Below, in pieces: positions 17,852 to 27,890 of a stretch of 64,000 nucleotides of DNA. The position numbers were made by a program, and so were the translations under genes. The notes under the pieces are model-generated. The model saw only the letters and a program-made list of their open reading frames with translations, searched no databases and had not been told where the DNA came from. This stretch comes from Shewanella sp. UCD-KL21. GTDB lineage: Bacteria; Pseudomonadota; Gammaproteobacteria; Enterobacterales; Shewanellaceae. Each line of letters starts with the position of its first letter. Within the stretch, counting starts at the first letter, position 1. The stretch is from positions 62,001 to 126,000 of the forward strand of contig NZ_MPHK01000004.1 in the NCBI RefSeq assembly GCF_001957135.1, given 5' to 3'.

Positions 17852-19051
17852 TTAATTTCTATAATGCTTACCATTAATCCGCTCAATAATTTGAGTGGCA
17901 GTTAAATCATGTACCACATTGATCACGGTCGATGCGGCATCTGTAATAGCCCCTAACACCACTAAAATTGGGATCACTTCTACAGGTAAGCCTAAGGTGG
18001 TCACAATAAAGATTTCCCCTAAAAATGCCCCGCCCGGCACACCGCCAATCACAAATGCTGACAGCACCGAAATCAAAATGGTCAACATAAACACGTCAGC
18101 GCTAAAGTCGAGCCCAAGTAATGAATAGATAAACACGATTTTGAGCGCGGTTATCATCGCTGCGCCGCCTTTATTTAAATTCACTAATAGCGGCAAGCTG
18201 ATCTCTGCTATTTGCTCATTTAAACCCATTTTACTTGCTGTGCGGATATTAACTGGCAAGGTGGCCAAAGAAGAACTAGTACCGAGTGCGGTTACAGCAG
18301 GTGCTAACATATGCTGCCAAAAAGTTTTTACTCCTTTGGCTCCGCCTCCAATCCAAGCATATAGCGTTGAACCTAAGGTTAAATATAAAAAGGTTGCCAC
18401 TAAAAATACTGCAATAGCTCGGGCAAATGTGCCCATTAACTCGGCATCTTGGCTGGCCATCGTCGCGGCAAAATAAGCCCCTAAGCCAATTGGCGCTATG
18501 TACATTAAAATAGCAATGATTTTCATGATCACGATATTCACACTATCCAGCAAAGCCGAGACTTTAAGGCCGTCTTCACCTGATTGGCCAATCGCTATTC
18601 CGCTGATCACCGACATGATGATTAGCGCTAAAATATTAGATTTTGACAGTAAACCCACAAAGTCATTAGTGGTTAATAAGCTCACAAAATCCATACTGCC
18701 TGTGGTTTCAACGGTATTAGCTAAATCAAGAGTGACTCCTTGGGCAGGGTCAAATGCCAGTGCTAATAAGATAATGCCCACAGCGGGGAGCGTCGCCATG
18801 ATAATGGACACGCCCATAATAGTGGCAAGTATGGAGCCAAGCTTTTTTAAATCGGTCATTTTTGCAATGGATGACATCACGCTGACGGCCACCAAAGGCA
18901 CAATAATCATAAACAACAAGTTAAGAAATATTTGCCCTATGGGTTTAAGTTTAATGGCAAGCTCAGGGGCAACTAAGCCCAACATGCCGCCTAGCATTAG
19001 GGCTGCGAGTAAAATAATCGATGAGCGATACGCGCTAAGGGCATTCCACAT
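17852..19051 (-). CDS. Dicarboxylate/amino acid:cation symporter (DAACS family)
   Basis: A 399-residue, multi-helix transporter of the GltP/DctA/SstT family that imports dicarboxylates or acidic amino acids with Na+ or H+. The sequence shows the family's serine-rich hairpin TALGTSSSLATLP and the later GGVPGGAFLGEIFI and VLGAITDAASTVINVVHD (substrate/cation site, NMDGT-like position altered to NLNKGGA). The exact substrate cannot be fixed. It is transcribed alone. Confidence 0.9.
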   Translation of the reverse strand: MWNALSAYRSSIILLAALMLGGMLGLVAPELAIKLKPIGQIFLNLLFMIIVPLVAVSVMSSIAKMTDLKKLGSILATIMGVSIIMATLPAVGIILLALAFDPAQGVTLDLANTVETTGSMDFVSLLTTNDFVGLLSKSNILALIIMSVISGIAIGQSGEDGLKVSALLDSVNIVIMKIIAILMYIAPIGLGAYFAATMASQDAELMGTFARAIAVFLVATFLYLTLGSTLYAWIGGGAKGVKTFWQHMLAPAVTALGTSSSLATLPVNIRTASKMGLNEQIAEISLPLLVNLNKGGAAMITALKIVFIYSLLGLDFSADVFMLTILISVLSAFVIGGVPGGAFLGEIFIVTTLGLPVEVIPILVVLGAITDAASTVINVVHDLTATQIIERINGKHYRN

Positions 19052-19202
19052 GGTTAGGTTCCAATAATTAACATCTAGTGAGCATATGCTGATTTTTAAT
19101 CATAGCCGAGAAGCTATTACAGTGAGAGCAGGGTTTACTGCAGCGCATTGATGACGAGTAACTTATCTGCTGTAAACTTGACTCTGAACTGATGTGCCCA
19201 AG

Positions 19203-19226
19203 CAAAGCCCGCGACTGCGGGCTTTG
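19203..19226 (-). terminator. Probable terminator of the large secreted-protein gene
   Basis: Perfect 10-base stem CAAAGCCCGC / GCGGGCTTTG with a 4-base loop just downstream of the 19245 stop. It lacks a long T-run, so termination may be partial. Confidence 0.6.
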
Positions 19227-19244
19227 GCTCAATTGCGATAGCGG

Positions 19245-21545
19245 TTATCTTGCTCTGCTTCGCCCTTCTCTGGCCATTCCAGACTGACGCGCTTGTCGAG
19301 AACGATTCAGACTTTGATGATCTATGCTACTCGAGCGCGTGCGATTAATTGAGTGACTCATATTACTCGACTGATTACGGCTCGGTTGGCTGTGGCTAGT
19401 TTGATTTCGACTCGGTTGAATCGAGGTTGATGGCCGCGTACTTGTGACAGGACGAGTATTATTGGCGGGATGGGTATTACTCGCCGGACGAGTAGCGCTA
19501 GATGGCCGTGTCGAAGGAAAACTACTATTATTGCCCTTTGACGGTTTATTTACATTGCTAGGTTTAGACCCTTGAGCTTTTGATGGCACATTATTCCACT
19601 TGCCATCGCTACGATTTTCCCACTTGCCTTTATTATCACGGGCAACATTACCGTGCTTATCGGCAAACACATCATTAGTGCGCTTTTTATTTACCTTCGC
19701 TTTATTAAAATGCTTATTGGCGACACTTGGGCTGGCTAAGCGTTTACGATTCGCCTCGCGATGGTAAAGGTTATTGGGTCTAGCACGATTATTAGCTAAT
19801 TTGTTCGAACGCATATGATTATGCATTTTAGTGCGATTACCGACACTGATACTGTTACCAATATTGATACGACCGGTATTGATCACCACAGGGCGTCTAT
19901 AGCCACCGCCATAATAGCCACCACAGCATGGGCGACGATAACCATAACCGCCTCCCCACACCACACCAGCATTGAAAAAGCCGTTACTCCAGCTCACCCC
20001 AACATTCCAACCTGTCCACGGATTATAACCAACATGTAATCCCCACGTAGGTGGACGTGGATAATAATAACGGCCTCGATACGGTGGGTAGTACCAACCC
20101 GTGCCGTAAATTGGCACCCCATAATAAGGGTATGACCACATATAACCCGGCGTATAACCTACGTAAACCACTTCAGGGGTTGAATCATAAACCTGCACGT
20201 AAGTGGTGTTATAAACCGGCGAACTTGCGGGTATCTTGGCAATTTCTTCATCGGGAATATTATCAGCAACAATCCACGGGCCTTTGGCGGTATTCGAAGT
20301 AAACCACACTCCATTATCGACTGCGTAATAGGCTTTATTAATCAGTAGTACTTGCGTGGCAGTATTGACGGCATAGGAAACTGAGGTCCCTGTTACTGCT
20401 TCAAATTTAGGCTCACCATCATATTCAACCTCCAGTGTGGCTTCATCACGCTTAATCGCCGCTGTTTGGGGGATTTGCGCATCTAGCACTGCTTGATTAG
20501 CTTCATCAGTGCCTGCAACTGAGACCCTTAAGCCACCAATGTCAGATTCGGGAGGGATATCGTTAAAACTTTCAGGCAATTTGTCTGCCCTAACAAACTG
20601 CCAAGGTCCGGCCTGCTTTTTAGATTTAAACCAACGCCCTGATAAGAGTACATACATATCGCCAGAGGAGGTCTCTCTTACCCATGGGGTTTCGGTATTG
20701 GTGACATAAAGTAACTTACCATCAATCAGACTTTGCCAATTGGGTGAGCCATCAGTGGCCACTAATTCAGTCGGTTCATTAGTGGTAATGATCTGCGGCG
20801 CATTGGCGGTGCTTTTAGCCGCTTCATCGTCAGTGTTAACCATTTGCGCCAAATCTTCTGGCGGATATAAGGTCACTTGCCACGGCCCCATAGGATCATC
20901 TGCCACATACCAAAAGGTACCACTGCTTAAATACAGCTTGTTCGTTTGCGTATTACGGGCAACGGCAAAAGGGGTATTTAACACTCGCTCATAGGGACTA
21001 TTTTCAATATCACTAAATTGTGGCTCACCATCATAGGACAGCAACACGCTCAAGTTATTACTGAAGACTATGTCTGGCGCATCGTTGTTAATATTATCTA
21101 AGCTGCGTTTTACCTGCTCAGCATTTTCGAGGCTGGCTGATAAACGCTCCATGGAAATTTCGAAGCTAGTAGTGGCTAACGTTTCTGAGACAGTATCGGT
21201 GAACGTTTGCTGGTCTTCGGCAGTGGATGATGGCCAGCGCACTTCGGTCACTTCAATATTACGCACCAATGCGACATCGTCATCGGTATCAACTCTGGCA
21301 CTAAACCAAAAGGCACCAAAAACGGGATCATCTTGATCTTCCACCTCAAATGACATCGCAGCGCGGCTCATCAGGATATTGCCATCTAACGATTCTGGCT
21401 GCGGCTGATAAACCACTAAGGTGCCCAGCTTAGTGTCAACATCTTGCGGCCATTCAATTGCTACTGCCGAAAAGGGTAATAGCAACAATGCCATCCATAC
21501 AGTGAACACTTGCAGCCAGCGACGTTTGATATTGGTTATCATCAT
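19245..21545 (-). CDS. Large secreted Tyr/Gly- and Ser/Arg-rich protein, function unknown
   Basis: The 766-residue protein has a signal peptide (MALLLLPFSAVA, cleaved near residue 29). Its N-terminal 450 residues hold repeated modules of the kind TNKLYLSSGTFWYVADDPMGPW, where a W..A....GPW ending occurs at least three times. A Tyr/Gly/Pro-rich stretch (YPYYGVPIYGTGWYYPPYRG) follows, then a low-complexity Ser/Asn/Arg tail of about 150 residues. I do not recognise a catalytic domain. It is probably exported to the periplasm or surface. The second ATG (21542) is a better distance from AAGGA. Confidence 0.75.
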   Translation of the reverse strand: MMITNIKRRWLQVFTVWMALLLLPFSAVAIEWPQDVDTKLGTLVVYQPQPESLDGNILMSRAAMSFEVEDQDDPVFGAFWFSARVDTDDDVALVRNIEVTEVRWPSSTAEDQQTFTDTVSETLATTSFEISMERLSASLENAEQVKRSLDNINNDAPDIVFSNNLSVLLSYDGEPQFSDIENSPYERVLNTPFAVARNTQTNKLYLSSGTFWYVADDPMGPWQVTLYPPEDLAQMVNTDDEAAKSTANAPQIITTNEPTELVATDGSPNWQSLIDGKLLYVTNTETPWVRETSSGDMYVLLSGRWFKSKKQAGPWQFVRADKLPESFNDIPPESDIGGLRVSVAGTDEANQAVLDAQIPQTAAIKRDEATLEVEYDGEPKFEAVTGTSVSYAVNTATQVLLINKAYYAVDNGVWFTSNTAKGPWIVADNIPDEEIAKIPASSPVYNTTYVQVYDSTPEVVYVGYTPGYMWSYPYYGVPIYGTGWYYPPYRGRYYYPRPPTWGLHVGYNPWTGWNVGVSWSNGFFNAGVVWGGGYGYRRPCCGGYYGGGYRRPVVINTGRINIGNSISVGNRTKMHNHMRSNKLANNRARPNNLYHREANRKRLASPSVANKHFNKAKVNKKRTNDVFADKHGNVARDNKGKWENRSDGKWNNVPSKAQGSKPSNVNKPSKGNNSSFPSTRPSSATRPASNTHPANNTRPVTSTRPSTSIQPSRNQTSHSQPSRNQSSNMSHSINRTRSSSIDHQSLNRSRQARQSGMAREGRSRAR

Positions 21546-21788
21546 GAGTCCTTATTTTGCAATCATTTGCTATTAATCATGCGCGACTAATAATTAAAAG
21601 CGTGTATTTAAGTATATGTAGTAAAATCCATTTATTGCCAATTTGGTCATGATTAACAAGTCAGCATCTATTTGTTCATTTAATATACCGACAAACACAT
21701 TGAATTTGTAAAATAGATTGTATAAAAATCAAACAGCCACTTTGCTAAATATCCGTCCACCCTGCCATTTTATGAATATGCAAAGATC
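21546..21788. other. Gene-free AT-rich spacer
   Basis: Between the glnA terminator and the start of the minus-strand secreted-protein gene. It should hold that gene's promoter, but I could not pick convincing -35/-10 elements. No coding or RNA signal was seen. Confidence 0.5.
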
Positions 21789-21823
21789 AAAAAAGCCCTT
21801 ACTGAAACCAGTAAGGGCTTTTT
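21789..21823 (-). terminator. Rho-independent terminator of glnA
   Basis: Stem AAAAGCCCTTACTG / CAGTAAGGGCTTTT with a 4-base loop; on the minus strand it ends in a T-run. Confidence 0.9.
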
Positions 21824-21867
21824 ACTAACTATTATTTACTACTATAAAAGCGGTCTATAAAGACGTC

Positions 21868-23277
21868 TTATAGTGAATAGTAAAGTTCGAATTCAACTGG
21901 GTGAGTAGTACGTGCAACACGCTCTGCTTCACCTTGCTTGATAGCAATGTATGAATCGATAAAGTCATTAGTGAATACTTCACCTTTAACTAAGAACTCA
22001 CGGTCCGCATCTAAGCTTGCAAGTGCATCTTCTAGTGACGTTGCCACTTGTGGGATCTCAGCTGCTTCTTCTGCTGGTAAGTCGTATAAATCTTTATCCA
22101 TAGCTTCACCTGGGTGAATCTTGTTTTGGATACCGTCTAGACCTGCCATTAATAGCGCAGCAAAACCTAAGTATGGGTTTGCATGTGGATCAGGGAAGCG
22201 AGTTTCAATACGACGACCTTTAGGACTTGGTACCACTGGGATACGGATAGAAGCACTACGGTTACGTGCAGAGTAAGCAAGCATGACTGGCGCTTCAAAA
22301 TGTGGCACAAGACGCTTGTAAGAGTTTGTGCTTGGGTTAGTAAATGCATTCAACGCTTTAGCATGCTTGATGATACCACCAATGTAGTAAAGAGCTGTTT
22401 CACTTAAACCAGCGTACTTGTCGCCTGCGAATAAGTTAACGCCATCTTTAGCTAAAGATTGGTGAACGTGCATACCACTACCGTTATCGCCCATTACTGG
22501 CTTAGGCATAAATGTTGCTGTTTTACCGTATGCGTGTGCCATGTTGTGCACAACATACTTAAGGATTTGAACTTCATCAGCTTTAGCAGTCAATGTGTTA
22601 AAGCGTGTCGCGATTTCGTTTTGACCGGCTGTAGCAACTTCATGGTGATGCGCTTCAACAACTTGACCCATTTCTTCAAGTACTAAACACATAGCACTAC
22701 GTAAGTCTTGTGATGAATCAACGGGTGCTACTGGGAAGTAACCGCCTTTAACGAATGGACGGTGACCAGTGTTACCATCTTCATAACCAGTACCTGAGTT
22801 CCATGCCGCTTCTTTTGCATCAACTTTAGCAAAACAACCTGACATGTCAGCACCAAACTTAACATCGTCAAATAAGAAAAACTCTGGCTCTGGACCAATT
22901 AATACTGTGTCAGCAATACCTGTAGACGTTAAATATTCTTCAGCTTTTTTAGCAATCGAACGTGGGTCACGGTTGTAACCTGTCATTGTGCCTGGCTCTA
23001 AGATGTCACAACGGATTAGCGCAGTTGTTTCTTCTGTGAAAGGGTCAAGAACAAACGTGCTTGCATCTGGCATAAGTACCATGTCAGATTCGTTAATGCC
23101 TTTCCAACCCGTAATAGACGAACCATCGAACATTTTGCCGTCTTCAAAAAAATCTTCATCAACCTGATGAGATGGGATAGAAACGTGTTGTTCTTTACCT
23201 CTGGTATCGGTAAAGCGTAAATCAACAAACTTAACTTCCAATTCTTTAAGTTGCGTTAAAACAGATTCAGCTGACAT
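21868..23277 (-). CDS. glnA: Glutamine synthetase, type I
   Basis: Makes glutamine from glutamate, ammonia and ATP, and is the main ammonia-assimilating enzyme. The 469-residue length equals that of E. coli GlnA. Visible motifs are [17 protein letters not shown] near residue 50, the metal/active-site stretch [23 protein letters not shown], the ammonium-site RIPVVPSP region, and the adenylylation Tyr in [11 protein letters not shown], so control by GlnE is expected. ATG at 23277 is chosen over an 18-codon longer frame because GGAGG precedes it and it gives the standard N-terminus. It is the lone gene of its transcript. Confidence 0.97.
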   Translation of the reverse strand: MSAESVLTQLKELEVKFVDLRFTDTRGKEQHVSIPSHQVDEDFFEDGKMFDGSSITGWKGINESDMVLMPDASTFVLDPFTEETTALIRCDILEPGTMTGYNRDPRSIAKKAEEYLTSTGIADTVLIGPEPEFFLFDDVKFGADMSGCFAKVDAKEAAWNSGTGYEDGNTGHRPFVKGGYFPVAPVDSSQDLRSAMCLVLEEMGQVVEAHHHEVATAGQNEIATRFNTLTAKADEVQILKYVVHNMAHAYGKTATFMPKPVMGDNGSGMHVHQSLAKDGVNLFAGDKYAGLSETALYYIGGIIKHAKALNAFTNPSTNSYKRLVPHFEAPVMLAYSARNRSASIRIPVVPSPKGRRIETRFPDPHANPYLGFAALLMAGLDGIQNKIHPGEAMDKDLYDLPAEEAAEIPQVATSLEDALASLDADREFLVKGEVFTNDFIDSYIAIKQGEAERVARTTHPVEFELYYSL

Positions 23278-23390
23278 TCTTAAGCCTCCGGTAGAGTAAG
23301 GGTATTCCCTTTTATAATTCAAGTTCACCACTATACTACGACATTAAAGACGCGTATGTGTCGAAATATCACATAATTGACAATCTTAAA

Positions 23391-23405
23391 GCTATTACCA
23401 TGCCA
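23391..23405 (-). promoter_or_regulatory. Sigma-54 promoter of glnA
   Basis: On the minus strand TGGCATGGTAATAGC has GG and GC spaced as in the -24/-12 consensus TGGCAC-N5-TTGC, with two mismatches. It lies about 115 bases before the glnA ATG and about 65-120 bases downstream of candidate NtrC sites, the geometry of NtrC-activated promoters. Confidence 0.65.
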
Positions 23406-23468
23406 ATTGAATAAGTATATGATTTTTATATATTTGACTTAATAGCCAATTATCGAAAACACAATTTT

Positions 23469-23523
23469 GCACCATTTTAGAGCAAGCGTGCGCACCATTA
23501 TGGTTCAAATGCTATTTTGGTGC
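23469..23523. promoter_or_regulatory. Cluster of NtrC-type enhancer sites for glnA
   Basis: GCACCATTATGGTTC at 23492-23506 nearly matches the NtrC operator GCACC-N5-GGTGC. GCACCATTTTAGAGC (23469-23483) and a GGTGC half-site (23519-23523) flank it at about 23-base spacing. All lie upstream of the sigma-54-like promoter of glnA and within the glnA/typA divergent spacer. Confidence 0.65.
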
Positions 23524-23754
23524 GTGACTAAAAACACCGCGCTGATTGTTTGTCACATTTCTGAATCGTTACTATTATATGATGCTATAAATGCCAAAAT
23601 TGATGGTTATTTTTTAGCTAATCACAAAGTGTACAAAAATAATCCTATCCGCAAAGCGTCTCGTGGAGTAGAATGGCACGCTTTTTTATGGTGGCTAAAC
23701 TTAATGCCGCTATAAACTCCTATTTATTTGTTTGATGGTATAGAGGTTTTATCC

Positions 23755-25572
23755 GTGTTAGAGAATTTACGTAACATCGCCATTATTGCTCACGTCGACC
23801 ATGGCAAAACGACCTTGGTAGACAAGCTTTTGGCACAGTCAGGCACCCTTGAAAGTCGAGGCGAAGCCGCAGAACGTGTAATGGATTCTAACGATCTTGA
23901 AAAAGAACGTGGTATCACCATTTTGGCTAAAAATACCGCCATCAAATGGAACGACTACCGTATTAATATCGTAGACACTCCTGGTCACGCCGATTTCGGT
24001 GGTGAAGTTGAACGTGTTCTATCTATGGTAGATTCAGTATTACTTTTAGTTGATGCAGTTGATGGCCCAATGCCACAAACTCGCTTCGTAACTAAAAAAG
24101 CGTTTGCTCAAGGCCTTAAGCCAATTGTTGTAATCAACAAGATTGACCGTCCAGGCGCTCGTCCTGATTGGGTTATTGACCAAGTATTCGATTTATTCGA
24201 CAACTTAGGTGCAACTGACGAACAGTTAGATTTCCCTATCGTTTATGCTTCTGCATTAAATGGTTTCGCGACCCTTGATCCAGACGAAACTAGCGAAGAC
24301 ATGACTCCTTTATTCCAAGCAATTGTTGAAAAGGTTTCTTTCCCTGATGCTGATGCTGAAGGTGAATGTCAAATGCAAATTTCTCAAATCGATTACAACT
24401 CATATGTAGGTGTTATCGGTATTGGTCGTGTTAAACGTGGTAGCGTTAAGCCTAACCAACAAGTCACTATTGTTGGTGCAGACGGTAAGACACGTAACGG
24501 TAAAGTTGGCCAAGTATTAGGTTACATGGGTCTTGACCGTCACGAAGTTGCTGAAGCTAACGCTGGCGACATCGTTGCAATTACCGGTCTTGGTGAGCTA
24601 AAAATTTCTGACACTATTTGTGCTCCAGGTGCTGTTGAAGCCTTGCCAGCACTTTCTGTTGACGAACCAACACTAACCATGACTTTCCAAGTAAACACTT
24701 CTCCGTTTGCTGGTAAAGAAGGTAAGTATGTTACTTCACGTAATATCCTTGAGCGTTTAGAGCAAGAGCTAATTCATAACGTTGCATTACGTGTTGAAGA
24801 AACTGAATCTCCAGATCGTTTCCGTGTTTCAGGCCGTGGTGAATTACACTTAGGTATCCTAATTGAAAACATGCGTCGTGAAGGTTACGAGCTAGCGGTA
24901 TCACGTCCAGAAGTAATCGTTAAAGAAATTGACGGTGAAATGTGCGAGCCATTTGAAACCTTAACCGTTGATGTTGAAGAAGAACATCAAGGTGCTGTAA
25001 TTGAAAAATTAGGTACACGTAAAGGCGACATGAAAGACATGCAGTTAGACGGTAAAGGTCGTGTACGTATCGACTTTATCATTCCTAGCCGTGGCTTAAT
25101 CGGTTTCCAAACTGAATTCATGACAGCGACTTCTGGTACTGGTCTTATCTACCATTCATTCGACCATTACGGTCCAGTGAAAGGCGGTGACATTGGTCAA
25201 CGTGCTCGTGGTGTATTGATTTCAAACGCTACTGGTAAAGCACTGACGTTCGCATTGTTCGGTTTACAAGAACGTGGTCGTCTATTCATCGGCCATGCTG
25301 CTGAAGTATATGAAGGTCAAGTTGTTGGTTTACACGCTCGTGCAAACGACTTAACAGTTAACTGTTTGAAAGGTAAGCAACTTACAAACATGCGCGCATC
25401 AGGTACTGATGAAGCACAAGTGTTAACTCCGCATATCGAAATGACCCTTGAGCAAGCGCTTGAGTTCATCGATGATGACGAATTAGTAGAAGTAACTCCT
25501 GAGAACATCCGTGTTCGTAAGCGTTACTTAACTGAAAACGAGCGTAAGCGTCATAACCGTAGCGCTAAGTAA
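23755..25572 (+). CDS. typA: Ribosome-associated translational GTPase TypA/BipA
   Basis: A 605-residue translation-factor-like GTPase that binds the ribosome and supports its assembly and growth at low temperature. G1 [10 protein letters not shown]3 [11 protein letters not shown] and G4 [10 protein letters not shown] are present, followed by the domains shared with EF-G and the C-terminal BipA domain ([11 protein letters not shown]). The GTG at 23755, with AGAGG at 23742-23746, yields the family start [14 protein letters not shown]; the TTG nine codons upstream is rejected. The gene is divergent from glnA, as in E. coli. Confidence 0.96.
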   Translation: MLENLRNIAIIAHVDHGKTTLVDKLLAQSGTLESRGEAAERVMDSNDLEKERGITILAKNTAIKWNDYRINIVDTPGHADFGGEVERVLSMVDSVLLLVDAVDGPMPQTRFVTKKAFAQGLKPIVVINKIDRPGARPDWVIDQVFDLFDNLGATDEQLDFPIVYASALNGFATLDPDETSEDMTPLFQAIVEKVSFPDADAEGECQMQISQIDYNSYVGVIGIGRVKRGSVKPNQQVTIVGADGKTRNGKVGQVLGYMGLDRHEVAEANAGDIVAITGLGELKISDTICAPGAVEALPALSVDEPTLTMTFQVNTSPFAGKEGKYVTSRNILERLEQELIHNVALRVEETESPDRFRVSGRGELHLGILIENMRREGYELAVSRPEVIVKEIDGEMCEPFETLTVDVEEEHQGAVIEKLGTRKGDMKDMQLDGKGRVRIDFIIPSRGLIGFQTEFMTATSGTGLIYHSFDHYGPVKGGDIGQRARGVLISNATGKALTFALFGLQERGRLFIGHAAEVYEGQVVGLHARANDLTVNCLKGKQLTNMRASGTDEAQVLTPHIEMTLEQALEFIDDDELVEVTPENIRVRKRYLTENERKRHNRSAK

Positions 25573-25610
25573 TCGTTTTGATTAGTTAACTATCTCAAAT
25601 TTTGAGAACC

Positions 25611-25637
25611 AAAAACCCGCTTATGGCGGGTTTTTTA
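25611..25637 (+). terminator. Rho-independent terminator after typA
   Basis: Stem AAACCCGC / GCGGGTTT followed by Ts, about 45 bases after the typA stop. Confidence 0.88.
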
Positions 25638-25744
25638 TTGGCTAAATATACTTAGCCGCAAAACAGCACATGACTTAATTTCACTTTTAAGTCACTTAAA
25701 TCGACTATATATTTTCTCTCAATAATTAATCAGCAGAGAAAAAT

Positions 25745-26056
25745 ATGACCGTCATTAATCACGTTAACGTAGCCAAGCAAGCCAATGTTTATTTTGAAGG
25801 TAAAGTCATCAGTCGTACCATTCATTTTACGGATGAAAGCCAGCAGACTCTCGGAGTAGTATTGCCAGGCGAATACAGCTTTGACACTGCCGTCGCTGAA
25901 ATCATGAATGTGACTTCAGGTTCATTTGAAGTGCTATTACCTAACAACACCGAATGGCAAACAGTGACTACTGGGCAACGCTTTACCCTAGCACCAAAGG
26001 TCACATTTAAAATCCGTACCCATGAAATTAGCGAATATTGCTGCCAGTACAATTAA
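25745..26056 (+). CDS. ppnP: Pyrimidine/purine nucleoside phosphorylase PpnP
   Basis: Small cupin-fold enzyme (DUF1255/YaiE family) that splits several nucleosides with phosphate to free base and ribose-1-phosphate. The 103-residue sequence shows the family pattern: [26 protein letters not shown], and the closing [15 protein letters not shown]. It is a few residues longer than E. coli PpnP. It lies alone between typA and a DUF4124 gene in the same direction. Confidence 0.9.
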   Translation: MTVINHVNVAKQANVYFEGKVISRTIHFTDESQQTLGVVLPGEYSFDTAVAEIMNVTSGSFEVLLPNNTEWQTVTTGQRFTLAPKVTFKIRTHEISEYCCQYN

Positions 26057-26147
26057 TTAGCCTATGTTAATCAGCAGTTAATACTGATCTTTAATGTAAA
26101 AGAGGCTAATATTGAAAGGTTTAAAGCTGAAGGCGAAGGAATCCCAA

Positions 26148-26696
26148 ATGCGTTTAACCTTATTAATTACTCTTATTCTATGCAGTGTTATCTTTTCTAT
26201 CGGTCATGCCACCGTGTATCGCTGGGTTGATGAACAAGGAAATGTACATTACAGCGACCAACCACGAGAAAATGCTGAACAAGTAGAGTTGAGTGAAAAT
26301 ACCCAAAACAGTGTTGCTGCGCCCAGCGTCATAGAAACAGACAGCAGCCCAAAAGAAGCTAAACCAGTTGAGTATCGGGTACGTATTGTTAATCCGACCC
26401 AAGAACAAACCATTCGCAATAACAATGGCAACTTTACTGTGGTTGCCAGTGCTGCACCAGAATTACCCAGTGGCTTTTTAATGGCGCTGTATATCGACGA
26501 CTTACTTTATGGTCAGCCGCAATCAAGCAGTATTTTTAATGTCACCGAAGTGAATCGCGGTGAACATAATCTCGTGGTTAAAGTTTTGACCCAAAACGGC
26601 AAAGTCCTTGCATCAAGTTCTCCAAGAAAGATATTTCTACACCAAGCATCTGTTTTCTCAATCGCAAAGCCTCAACCTTTGCCAAGTAAAAAGTGA
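26148..26696 (+). CDS. DUF4124-domain exported protein
   Basis: A 182-residue protein with a signal peptide (LTLLITLILCSVIFSIGHA) directly followed by the DUF4124 segment VYRWVDEQGNVHYSDQP. The rest forms an Ig-like C-terminal region (RIVNPTQEQTIRNNNGNF). ATG at 26148 with AAGGA at 26135-26139 fits the signal peptide; an upstream TTG at 26112 would add a charged tail and is rejected. Proteins of this type often lie next to glnL-glnG in marine gammaproteobacteria. The function is unknown. Confidence 0.83.
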   Translation: MRLTLLITLILCSVIFSIGHATVYRWVDEQGNVHYSDQPRENAEQVELSENTQNSVAAPSVIETDSSPKEAKPVEYRVRIVNPTQEQTIRNNNGNFTVVASAAPELPSGFLMALYIDDLLYGQPQSSSIFNVTEVNRGEHNLVVKVLTQNGKVLASSSPRKIFLHQASVFSIAKPQPLPSKK

Positions 26697-26771
26697 TATA
26701 TATCAAAAAGATAAATATTATAAATTAGAGATTGTTTTAACAAGTTGCCCGTGTAGAACAAGTTGCGCATC

Positions 26772-26786
26772 GCACCATTTTGGTGC
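26772..26786. promoter_or_regulatory. NtrC operator upstream of glnL
   Basis: GCACCATTTTGGTGC is a perfect match to the palindromic NtrC site GCACC-N5-GGTGC. It lies 37 bases before the glnL ATG, which suits autoregulation of glnL-glnG by NtrC, as repression or by overlap with the promoter. Confidence 0.8.
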
Positions 26787-26822
26787 AACATAGTAGTGCA
26801 ACTCTACTTTGCAGGACACTTG

Positions 26823-27860
26823 ATGGACATGAACAATCTGCTGAATCATTTGGTTACCGCTGTATTCGTTATCGATAACGAATTACGGCCGCGTTATGCC
26901 AATGCTGCAGCTGAACAACTTCTTGGTATTGGCAGCAATAAATTACTAGAGCAGCGTTTACCTGAGCTATATCAGTTCATGGGCGTTGAAGCCGAGCTAC
27001 TCCAAGACTCGGTTAACGCAAATCAAGGGATCACCGTCAACACAGCGGCATTGATTACCCTTGATGGCGTGCACCACATCATCGATATCACCCTGATACC
27101 GATGGAAAGTGAAGACAACATCAGCCTGCTAGAACTACGTCAAGTAGATCAACAACATCGTATTCATCAACAACTTAATTTAGATGCGCAGCAACAGGCG
27201 GCACAATTTTTAGTGCGTAACCTCGCCCATGAAATTAAAAACCCATTAGGTGGCTTAAGAGGCGCGGCGCAACTATTATCTCGGGAGCTAGAAGACCCAA
27301 GCCTTAAAGAATTTACCGATCTGATTATTGAGCAAGCCGATAGACTACGAAATCTAGTTGATAAATTATTGGGACCTCAGCGCCCGACTCAACATGAAAC
27401 CCACAATATTCATCAAATAGTCCAAAAAGTGCTGCGCTTAGTCGAGCTAACCCTACCAAGCAATATCCGCTTGGAGCGAGATTATGACCCTTCCATCCCC
27501 GATATGGACATGGATGCTGATCAATTACAGCAAGCAGTGCTCAATGTGGTGCAAAATGCCGCGCAAGCATTAGATCCTGATGGCGGAGAAATACTCATCC
27601 GCACTCGCACCCAGCATCAAGTCACCATAGGCACTAAGCGCTTTAAGCTGGTACTGGCACTGTCGATTATCGATAACGGTCCTGGGATCCCTGCAGAGCT
27701 ATTAGATACCTTGTTTTATCCCATGGTCACCGGCCGTGAGGAGGGCTCAGGATTAGGATTATCCATCGCCCATAATATTGCACGATTACATGGAGGTCGG
27801 ATTGATTGTATATCGGCACCGGGACAAACAGAATTTACGATTATTTTGCCATTACAATAA
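26823..27860 (+). CDS. glnL: Nitrogen regulation sensor kinase NtrB (GlnL)
   Basis: Cytoplasmic kinase/phosphatase that sets NtrC phosphorylation under PII control. PAS domain (residues 5-110, with AVFVIDNELRPRYANAAAEQ), the H-box LAHEIKNPLGGLRGAAQ, and the ATPase region with NVVQNAAQAL, DNGPGIP and GSGLGLSIAHN. The chosen ATG (26823) has AGGA at 26813-26816 and gives the normal start; a longer frame to 26763 would run through the NtrC operator. Forms an operon with glnG. Confidence 0.94.
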   Translation: MDMNNLLNHLVTAVFVIDNELRPRYANAAAEQLLGIGSNKLLEQRLPELYQFMGVEAELLQDSVNANQGITVNTAALITLDGVHHIIDITLIPMESEDNISLLELRQVDQQHRIHQQLNLDAQQQAAQFLVRNLAHEIKNPLGGLRGAAQLLSRELEDPSLKEFTDLIIEQADRLRNLVDKLLGPQRPTQHETHNIHQIVQKVLRLVELTLPSNIRLERDYDPSIPDMDMDADQLQQAVLNVVQNAAQALDPDGGEILIRTRTQHQVTIGTKRFKLVLALSIIDNGPGIPAELLDTLFYPMVTGREEGSGLGLSIAHNIARLHGGRIDCISAPGQTEFTIILPLQ

Positions 27861-27890
27861 TTTGCCAATGATGGCTTAAGAGGAAGTGAT

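Noticed and set aside
18498..19067. Plus-strand 189-codon frame over the symporter gene
   Set aside because: It is antisense to a well-matched transporter and has no ribosome site or recognisable domain.
26763..26822. Longer glnL start at 26763
   Set aside because: It would place the NtrC operator inside the coding sequence, and lacks a ribosome site; family members begin near 26823.
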